A program made the translations under genes and the position numbers. Shown here piece by piece: positions 51,915 to 58,255 of a DNA stretch of 64,000 nt (position 1 is its first letter; each line of letters opens with the position of its first letter). A model generated the notes under the pieces. That model was not told the origin of the DNA. It made no database searches and saw nothing but the letters and a program-made list of their open reading frames with translations. The stretch is from positions 62,001 to 126,000 of the forward strand of contig NZ_CABSIF010000004.1 of assembly GCF_902477725.1 (NCBI RefSeq). The letters run 5' to 3'. This stretch comes from an uncultured Desulfovibrio sp. (GTDB lineage Bacteria > Desulfobacterota > Desulfovibrionia > Desulfovibrionales > Desulfovibrionaceae).

Positions 51915-52496
51915 ATGAATATCGGCGCGTATACGTTTTCGCAATTCCACGGGATTGCAGAAGAGTTTCACGGTTGCGCGGCTCCCGGCCTGCTTATCGG
52001 CGGCTATATGGTCGAGCTTGCCAAGGGTATGCTGCCCGAAGGAACCCTTTTTGAAGCACTGGCGGAAACGAGCAAATGCCTGCCGGACGCGGTGCAGCTG
52101 CTCAGCCTTTGCAGCACGGGCAACAAACGGCTGCATGTGCGCGACCTGGGGCTTTACGCGGTTTCGCTGTACGACAAAAAAACGGGCCTGGGCGTGCGCG
52201 TGAGTATAGACCCGGCCAAGTTGTACGCCTATCCTGAAATCCAGGGCTGGTTCATGAAAGAAAAGCCCAAGCATGCGCAGGATATTGTGGAGCTAGAGCG
52301 GGAAATTGAAGAAGCCGGACACAGCATCTGCAAGGTGCAGCGTGTGCAGGTGGACAAGATTTTTCTGGGGCATGGTCATATGGGCACCATCGGCATTTGC
52401 CCCCGCTGCGGCGAGGCCTATCCGCTGGATCATGGCCCGCAGTGCCTTGGCTGCCAGGGGCAGGCCCCCTACACAACGCTTGATCCTGAAAGTTGA
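51915..52496 (+). CDS. fmdE: FmdE-like protein
   Basis: The start is at 51915 (MNIGAYTFSQFHG). The 193-residue protein has the FmdE core (FHGCAAPGLLIGGYMVELA, about 11-29, with a cysteine and a histidine as metal ligands) and a C-terminal zinc ribbon CPRCGEAYPLDHGPQCLGC. FmdE is named for the formylmethanofuran dehydrogenase locus in methanogens. The stand-alone form is widespread in sulfate reducers, where its role is unclear; a molybdopterin or metal-handling job is inferred. It overlaps the Shine-Dalgarno of the downstream GH3 gene. Confidence 0.88.
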   Translation: MNIGAYTFSQFHGIAEEFHGCAAPGLLIGGYMVELAKGMLPEGTLFEALAETSKCLPDAVQLLSLCSTGNKRLHVRDLGLYAVSLYDKKTGLGVRVSIDPAKLYAYPEIQGWFMKEKPKHAQDIVELEREIEEAGHSICKVQRVQVDKIFLGHGHMGTIGICPRCGEAYPLDHGPQCLGCQGQAPYTTLDPES

Positions 52497-52507
52497 GGCA
52501 AAAAACC

Positions 52508-53794
52508 GTGTCCGATGCTGTAAACAGGGGCAAATTCCCCTCAGTGTGGCGCTGTTCCGCCAGCCAGATTTTTTTTGTTGCCGCGCGCAAGGGTGGGGCA
52601 GCGCTGTGTCTGCTTGCGCTGGCGCTGATTTTTTGTTTTTCGCCCCTGCTGCGATCCGGGGCCTCGGCTGCGCAGGCCGCGTCCGCCAAGACAAGCACGG
52701 GCAGTGCCGCGCCATCGCTGGACGTCATGATCGGCTCCATGCTCATGCTGGGCTTTCGCGGAGCGGATCTGCCCCAGGGCGATGCCTTTCTTGCGCAGGT
52801 GCGCGTCGGGCATGTGGGGCATATTATCCTGTTTGACCGGGATGTTACCACCGGCGGCGAACGCAATATCATTTCGCCCCAGCAGGTACGGCGGCTCACT
52901 GCTACATTGCGGGCGGCGTCCCCCTGCCCCCTGCTCATAGCGGTTGACCAGGAGGGTGGACGGGTGCGGCGGCTCAAACCGCAACGCGGTTTTGCCGATC
53001 TGCCTTCCGCCCAGAGCATGGGCGCGGCCAGCCCGGAGAAAACCCGCGCCATTGCCCGGCAACTGGGCGTGGAACTTGCTTCGCTGGGAATTTCTGTTGA
53101 TCTGGCCCCGGTGGCGGATGTGAACAGCAACCCCGCCAATCCGGCCATCGGCGCCCTGGAGCGCAGCTTCAGCCCCAATCCGGCGCTTGTGGCCGCGCAC
53201 GCACTGGCCTTTGGGCAGGGGTTGGCGCAGAGCGGCATCATCCCCGCGCTCAAGCATTTTCCCGGTCAGGGCGGCGCGCAGAAGGATTCGCATCTGGGGC
53301 TGACGGACATCACCCGCAGCTGGAATGCCAAGGTTGACCTTGCGCCCTACGCGCAGGCCTTTGCCCAGGGCTGGCCCGGCATGGTGATGCTTGGGCACCT
53401 GTACCACAAGGGGCTTGATCCGCAGTATCCTGCCACGCTTTCCCACGCTGTTGTTGGCGATCTGTTGCGCGGACGCATGGGCTGGCAGGGCGTGATCATC
53501 AGCGACGACATGCAGATGAAGGCCATCACCGACCATTACGGCATGGAGCAGGCAATGCTGCTGGCCGTCAACGCCGGGGTGGACATTCTGCTGTTCGGCA
53601 ATAACTTGTATTGGGACGAAACCCTGCCCCGCAAGGCTTTTGAGACATTGCGCGGGCTTGTGGAAAGCGGGCGCATTTCGCGCCAGCGGATCATGGAATC
53701 ATGGCTGCGCATCACTAACCTGTACGCAAGCCGCGCCACTGCCGCCAGGGCGGCCGCCGATGGGTCATCGGCGCTCTACCCCTGGACCAGATAA
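52508..53794 (+). CDS. Secreted GH3 beta-N-acetylhexosaminidase (NagZ-like)
   Basis: The start is the GTG at 52508, nine bases after GAGG; a TTG at 52493 would overlap fmdE. The 428-residue protein has an export signal near the N-terminus (hydrophobic segment about 33-50). The GH3 core shows VDQEGGRVRRL, DLAPVADVNSNPAN, KHFPGQGGAQKDSH with the His-Asp acid/base pair, and SDDMQMKAI with the nucleophile aspartate. NagZ cleaves GlcNAc from muropeptides; most NagZ are cytoplasmic, so an exported version suggests cell-wall turnover outside the membrane. It is immediately upstream of a putative selenoprotein gene. Confidence 0.91.
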   Translation: MSDAVNRGKFPSVWRCSASQIFFVAARKGGAALCLLALALIFCFSPLLRSGASAAQAASAKTSTGSAAPSLDVMIGSMLMLGFRGADLPQGDAFLAQVRVGHVGHIILFDRDVTTGGERNIISPQQVRRLTATLRAASPCPLLIAVDQEGGRVRRLKPQRGFADLPSAQSMGAASPEKTRAIARQLGVELASLGISVDLAPVADVNSNPANPAIGALERSFSPNPALVAAHALAFGQGLAQSGIIPALKHFPGQGGAQKDSHLGLTDITRSWNAKVDLAPYAQAFAQGWPGMVMLGHLYHKGLDPQYPATLSHAVVGDLLRGRMGWQGVIISDDMQMKAITDHYGMEQAMLLAVNAGVDILLFGNNLYWDETLPRKAFETLRGLVESGRISRQRIMESWLRITNLYASRATAARAAADGSSALYPWTR

Positions 53795-53809
53795 AGCGGC
53801 GGAGGTTTT

Positions 53810-54007
53810 ATGGATACATTGATTCTTCTGCTGGTGTTTGGCGGCATTGCCGCCATATACCTGCTTGCCCTCAAAAAAGGCTGGCTGCCCACAGACCGCC
53901 TGAACTGCGGTTGAATACCATTTGACAAGCAGCGTGCCCTGCTTGATGACGAAGAACGGCGTTTGCGCAGCAAGGCCAGAAAAGCCGCCCGCAAACAGTG
54001 CAAGTAA
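53810..54007 (+). CDS. Putative 65-residue membrane selenoprotein with C-G-U motif (TGA at 53912-53914 read as Sec)
   Basis: The ATG at 53810 has a perfect GGAGG four bases before it. Residues 4-21 form one membrane span (LILLLVFGGIAAIYLLAL). After a KKGW boundary and a short loop comes Cys33-Gly34 and an in-frame TGA at codon 35. The same frame stays open for 30 more codons to TAA at 54005-54007, coding a charged Arg/Lys/Glu helix ending in QCK. A hairpin beginning 11 bases after the TGA fits the bacterial SECIS pattern, and a terminator follows the TAA by 12 bases. tRNA-Sec is encoded in this window. A C-x-U redox motif at the membrane face is implied. The alternative is a 34-residue peptide ending at TGA. 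Confidence 0.65.
53926..53945 (+). promoter_or_regulatory. Candidate bacterial SECIS hairpin
   Basis: CAAGCAG (53926-53932) pairs perfectly with CTGCTTG (53939-53945) around the six-base loop CGTGCC. The loop begins 18 bases after the TGA, and the second loop base is G. Both fit the known bacterial SECIS rules (16-37 bases from UGA, a G in the first two loop positions). Confidence 0.65.
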
Positions 54008-54019
54008 CTGATTGAAATC

Positions 54020-54055
54020 AAAGCCCCCGCTCCTTCATGGAACGGGGGCTTTGTT
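54020..54055. terminator. Terminator after the putative selenoprotein gene
   Basis: AAAGCCCCCG (54020-54029) pairs with CGGGGGCTTT (54043-54052). It follows the TAA at 54007 closely and also ends the convergent minus-strand operon. Confidence 0.85.
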
Positions 54056-54124
54056 ATGGCATTCTCAGAAATTGATCAGAAAATCCATCGTGGCGCAACG
54101 AGGCCAGGGGCCAGCCCACGCGGG

Positions 54125-55684
54125 TTATTTCCCGGTCTTGTTATGCGCGGCGCGGAAGCTGTTGCAGATGATGGCGAGGTCTTCGCGCACAGTCTGAGGC
54201 TGGTTACGGTAGCCGGGCATGCCTGTGCCGGGATAGCCCTCGGTAATGATTTTCAGGGCCTGCTCGTGGGTCAGGCTGCTGCGCGCAAAATCGGGCGGCG
54301 GGGGCTGCATGGCCCGTCCTGCGGGGCTGACACTGCCGTTGGCCGCATGGCATTTGGCGCAGGTGCCTATCCATACTTCAAGCGAGACAGGGCTGATATC
54401 ACGCGGGGGCGGCGGCGTGGCCGCATACATGTCAAAGCGCTTGCCCATTGCATCCAGCAGGCTCTCCAGCTTTTCGCGGTCGAACATGCGAAAATAGGGC
54501 ATGCCTGTGCCGGGGATGCCGTCGCGCACCATTTCATACACATAATCCCGGTCGGTACGCATGGTGGTCAGGTCTGTGGCGGGGATGCGCAGGCGTGGGG
54601 CTTCCGGCCCGTCTCCGCGCCCGGTGAGGCCGTGGCACGGCTCGCAAGCGCCGTCATAGATGGTGTCGCCATTGTCGTACACGGTACGCAGCTTGACGGC
54701 AAAGGCGTCCAGAGCTTTCTGGCTGAAGGGAGCCAGTTCCTGAACGCGCTGTTCGCGCTGAGCCGTAGCCTCGGCCTCACCGGGGGCCAGCGCCTCGTTC
54801 TGCATGAGCTGGCGGGCCAGCAGCATGGAGACGAAGATAAGGGGCAGCAGGGCCAGCAAACGGTAATCGGCGGTTGACGATTCCGGCCTCAGAATCCAGA
54901 CCGCCGCGCCAAGGGCCAGGGCCCCCAGGCTTATGAGCGACAGCACCGGGACGGACAGTTGCGGCAGTATGGTTATCAGCAGGGCCAGCCCTATGACGGC
55001 CTGAGCCGCCAAAGCGCCAAGCAGCCACTTGCGCAGCAGAGGGGCCTTCTGCTTTTCATTTCTCGCAGAGAAAAACAGGTGAAAGGCCGCGCCAAAGGCC
55101 ACAGCCGCGCCCAGAACGTGCAGGTAACGCAGCACCCAGTGGGGCATCCACTGCGCGTCAAAGCGGAAGCCGTGGGCGGCAAAGTCGGCCCAATCCGCAG
55201 GGCGTTCCATGAGGGTCAGCGCCCCGGTAAAGATGGCGGGCACGGTCATGAGGGCCGCAACGCCCAACAGCCCGCAGATGAGGGCCAGCCACGCGCTGGT
55301 GGCCAGCTTGTGCGCAAATCCGTCAAACAGCAGAAATGCCGCGATCAGCAGCGGAATAATGGCCAGCCACGTGTACGAAAAAAGTCCCGTAACCGTAAAA
55401 AAGGCATGCGGATGACTTATCTGCATGAGCAGCAGCGGGCCAACGCCCAGCACCACGGCCAGACTTTTGAGGCCCATGTGCGAATGGGCCACATGTTCGT
55501 TCCAGTGCTGATCGGGCGTGGGCTGCCGCAACAGATCACGCAGAAAGAACAGCAGACTCAGTATGGCCGTGCCAAGCATGAGCAGCACAAAGAGCAGATG
55601 CAGGCCAAAAGTGATGAAGAGCAGCCCCTGCATCCAGCCTTCGGGCAAGGGTTTGTTGAGAAACAGGTCAGTCCACTGCTGCAT
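54125..55684 (-). CDS. Membrane protein with C-terminal diheme cytochrome c domain
   Basis: The 519-residue protein has about eight membrane spans in its first 295 residues, several carrying histidines (H29, H94, H186, H190, H202), then an extracytoplasmic domain with two heme c sites: C347EPCH351 and C442AKCH446, with likely Met ligands M395 and M489 (both GTGMP). It probably receives electrons from the TsdA-like cytochrome and hands them to the bd-like subunit encoded upstream, or takes the CydB place in a complex. It starts two bases after the bd-like stop. I do not know a named family for the full-length protein. Confidence 0.85.
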   Translation of the reverse strand: MQQWTDLFLNKPLPEGWMQGLLFITFGLHLLFVLLMLGTAILSLLFFLRDLLRQPTPDQHWNEHVAHSHMGLKSLAVVLGVGPLLLMQISHPHAFFTVTGLFSYTWLAIIPLLIAAFLLFDGFAHKLATSAWLALICGLLGVAALMTVPAIFTGALTLMERPADWADFAAHGFRFDAQWMPHWVLRYLHVLGAAVAFGAAFHLFFSARNEKQKAPLLRKWLLGALAAQAVIGLALLITILPQLSVPVLSLISLGALALGAAVWILRPESSTADYRLLALLPLIFVSMLLARQLMQNEALAPGEAEATAQREQRVQELAPFSQKALDAFAVKLRTVYDNGDTIYDGACEPCHGLTGRGDGPEAPRLRIPATDLTTMRTDRDYVYEMVRDGIPGTGMPYFRMFDREKLESLLDAMGKRFDMYAATPPPPRDISPVSLEVWIGTCAKCHAANGSVSPAGRAMQPPPPDFARSSLTHEQALKIITEGYPGTGMPGYRNQPQTVREDLAIICNSFRAAHNKTGK

Positions 55685-55686
55685 GG

Positions 55687-57039
55687 CTACTTCTCCCTGG
55701 CGGCTTGTTGGGCGCGGCGGGAATAGTTGGAGGAAAGCTGGAACAAATATTCCGTGAGCATGGCGCGTTCCTGCTCCGAACCCACAAAGGGCGTCATGTA
55801 GGGGGCCAGCCTCTGCGTAATGCCCAGCATGGCGTTGATGCCGTCTGCCGAGCGCCCCGCAAGGCGCTGATCAATGCCGTTGATGCCGCTTTCTGCGTGG
55901 CATACGCCGCAATTGGCCGCAAAAAGCGTTCTGGCGGCCTGGGTTGCCGGGGGCAGATTGCCGCTGGTGTTGACCCAGCGCAGCCGGGGCAACAGGGGGG
56001 CGTTCTGGGCAGCCAGCGCCTCGCTTTCCACAAGGGTTATCTGGCTGGCATGCATATAGCCCGGCATCAGGTACGGGCCGCGGATAAATTCGCGCACCCG
56101 CTCAAATTCCATGACAAAGCACAGGCTCATGATCAGGGCCGGGAAGCACAGCAACCGGCATGCCAGCCGTGAGCGCCCCAGTGCCGCCAGGGCCGCCAGC
56201 AGGAGCACAAGCGCGGCAACCGCGTTGGCCGCTGGCAGAAAGTCCGGCATTTGCGAGAGGTAGGATGTGGCGACAGAGAACTTCCAGTGCGTGAGGTAGG
56301 TTTGCGGCACCCGCAAAAAATACACGTAGGTCGCCGCTGCCGTCACAACCAGAGAGAGCAGCAGCGCCGAGCCGCAGAGGCGCAGGGCCTTGCCGCGTTC
56401 TTCCGCTGTGCCCTTGAAGCGCCAGGCAATCCAGCTCATGAGCAGCAGTATGCCCAGTGCCATGCCGCCGCCGACACGCAAAAAGCACTGCGGCACAAAG
56501 GTGGGGTTAAAATAGGCCTCGGTAAAGCTTCTGGCCCATGGCCAGCCCTGCGGGGTGAGCATGAAGCCCAGAATGCCTGTGATAAGAACCGCAGAGATAA
56601 AGGATGCACCCACATAGCCCCAGCCAATAGCGGCCAGTGTGCCGGGTTTGCGCGTTATCAGCCGATCCCACATGTAGTAGTAGCAGAGCAGCAAAATCAC
56701 TTCGGCGGTGAAGGCGAACCATTCAATAAACCAGGGCCAGAAAAACAGATGGATGAGCGCGCCGATGCCTTCCGGCGCAAGGCTCCCTGTCAGAACCCAT
56801 ATGCCCACGCCTGTGACCGCGCCCACAGAGGTGGTAACAACCACCAGCGGCCCCAGCAGGCGGCGGGCAATGTCGGCCCAGAAAGCGCCCTTGCCCTTCC
56901 ACGTGAGGGATTGAAAGATCACCAGCATGGTCATGAGGCCAATGGCCAGCCCGTGGCTGATACAGACGTGCAGCACCGCATTGAGGGCAATGGTCATGCC
57001 ATCGCCCACCACAGGAATATGCAGGATGGGAAAGTTCAT
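55687..57039 (-). CDS. Cytochrome bd-like subunit I with C-terminal heme c
   Basis: This is a 450-residue protein with about nine spans and CydA resemblance: H24 in VLHVCISHGLAIG fits the high-spin heme ligand, a Glu pair E106 and E113 lies in FIEWFAFTAEV, followed by YMWDRL, and SFISAVLITGILGFMLTPQGW. Aligned by eye with E. coli CydA, the position of the heme b558 ligand His186 is Leu187 here. After MEFERVREFIRGPY the chain adds a periplasmic monoheme domain C377GVCH381. No long Q-loop is evident. It resembles bd-superfamily members that take electrons from cytochrome c instead of quinol. It lies three bases after the TsdA-like stop. Confidence 0.85.
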   Translation of the reverse strand: MNFPILHIPVVGDGMTIALNAVLHVCISHGLAIGLMTMLVIFQSLTWKGKGAFWADIARRLLGPLVVVTTSVGAVTGVGIWVLTGSLAPEGIGALIHLFFWPWFIEWFAFTAEVILLLCYYYMWDRLITRKPGTLAAIGWGYVGASFISAVLITGILGFMLTPQGWPWARSFTEAYFNPTFVPQCFLRVGGGMALGILLLMSWIAWRFKGTAEERGKALRLCGSALLLSLVVTAAATYVYFLRVPQTYLTHWKFSVATSYLSQMPDFLPAANAVAALVLLLAALAALGRSRLACRLLCFPALIMSLCFVMEFERVREFIRGPYLMPGYMHASQITLVESEALAAQNAPLLPRLRWVNTSGNLPPATQAARTLFAANCGVCHAESGINGIDQRLAGRSADGINAMLGITQRLAPYMTPFVGSEQERAMLTEYLFQLSSNYSRRAQQAAREK

Positions 57040-57042
57040 GGT

Positions 57043-57873
57043 CTACTTCCCCTGCCGTTCCGGCGTGAAGTGGGGGCGAGGCTGGCCGTCCACATAGGCT
57101 GCCACGTCAAGGGCCTGTTCCGGCGTGAGGTTGGCTGCCTCCGGGGGCATGAACCGATGGGTGAACACGGCAAAGGTATTGATGTCGTGCATTGTGGAAC
57201 CATCAGTGTATGCGCCGTTGCCCCAGAGCGGGGGGGAACCGTCGCCCGCATCGCCGTGACAGGAGGCGCAACTGTCTGCGTACACGCTGGCCCCGCTGCC
57301 GGCATCGGGCTTGTGGTTGCTGTCGAGCTTTGCGGGCAGGGCCCACGGCAGCTTGGCATAGACGGGGATATCTTTTGAAATCCAGTGCAGGTAGGCGAGC
57401 ACAGCCTGCATGGTGCGGCTGTCGAGGGCCGGGGGCGCGGCATTGAGGTTGCGCGCAAAGCAATCCTGCACTTTCTGGGCAAGATCGGCGCTGTAGCCGT
57501 GGCTGGGCAGAAAGCGGGGATAGGTTGCCGCTACGCCCACAAGGGTGATGCTCACCTTGCTGGTGCCGCCCTCGAGATGGCAGGTAGCGCAGGCCAGTTC
57601 GTTGCTCACATGTTCGGGGGCGTACTGCGCCGTATCGTTGATAATATTGTAGCCGAGCATGACGGCTTCTCGGATATCTTCCGGCGCGTCCTGGGGTTTG
57701 GGCGGATTGAACTGCGGTTCGGCTGCCGGGCCTGCTTGTAGTGTTGCCAGCGCCTGCGGCGCAGGGCTTTGCCGCACGGCTGCCCCGTAATGGAAAAAGG
57801 CCAGCGTCCACGCGCCAAATATCAGCAGAATACAGGTGAGCGTCAGGGCGTAAAGCAGAGTGCGGTTGTTCAT
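57043..57873 (-). CDS. TsdA-like diheme cytochrome c (thiosulfate dehydrogenase family)
   Basis: The 276-residue protein has one N-terminal span (about 8-27) as anchor. There are two heme c sites: C95ATCH99 in NELACATCHLEGG and C202ASCH206. TsdA uses a cysteine as the axial ligand of heme 1; QDCFARNLN with C138 matches that place. M242 could serve heme 2. TsdA interconverts thiosulfate and tetrathionate in the periplasm. GGAG lies six bases before the ATG. It is first in a tight three-gene operon, so it should feed electrons to, or draw them from, the bd-like membrane module. Confidence 0.82.
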   Translation of the reverse strand: MNNRTLLYALTLTCILLIFGAWTLAFFHYGAAVRQSPAPQALATLQAGPAAEPQFNPPKPQDAPEDIREAVMLGYNIINDTAQYAPEHVSNELACATCHLEGGTSKVSITLVGVAATYPRFLPSHGYSADLAQKVQDCFARNLNAAPPALDSRTMQAVLAYLHWISKDIPVYAKLPWALPAKLDSNHKPDAGSGASVYADSCASCHGDAGDGSPPLWGNGAYTDGSTMHDINTFAVFTHRFMPPEAANLTPEQALDVAAYVDGQPRPHFTPERQGK

Positions 57874-58255
57874 GGCGGCTCCGGTTAGAGCATTTTCACG
57901 TTGAAATGCTTGCGTGACGATAGATTATCCTTGTCATGCAGGCACTTCGCAGCGCGGACTTTTGCAAAAATCCATGCAGAACAGACAAACATGTTCAATG
58001 TTGATCTGCTCCAGCGGTGACCGTGACAGAAACAGGCCAGCTTGAAGCCAAAAACAGGGCAGACCGGCCACAGGCTGGGGCCGTGAATTTTCAAGATATA
58101 TTGTAATGGGTATCAGAACTTCCCGCTATGTCAACAAGGCGGGACAAGCGTTTTTTTTATATCTGCCTGAAATCTGGGGCCAAGTTGGCAAGGGACAGTG
58201 GACGGGAGGGAGAGCGTCGACTGGCGGGAATCCCGCCATGAAATGCCTGTAGAAT
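57874..58255. other. Intergenic region upstream of the TsdA-like operon
   Basis: About 380 bases between the FhlA-like stop and the TsdA-like start, both on the minus strand. No gene is seen. AGCATTT (57889-57895) pairs with AAATGCT (57904-57910) 16 bases upstream of the TsdA-like ATG; this is annotated as a repeat. The region 58080-58180 is AT-rich and could hold the promoter. Confidence 0.4.
57887..57910. repeat. TAGAGCATTT...AAATGCT inverted repeat
   Basis: This inverted repeat (7-bp arms, 8-base loop) lies in the leader of the TsdA-like operon and begins with TAGAGCA, the same core as the CTAGAGCA/TGCTCTAG copies at 14516, 14592 and 51118. It may be a decayed REP-like element or an operator. 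Confidence 0.45.

Noticed and set aside
56251..57378. A 375-codon plus-strand open frame opposite the cytochrome operon
   Set aside because: It is antisense to two heme proteins with clear CxxCH motifs and has no recognisable domain.
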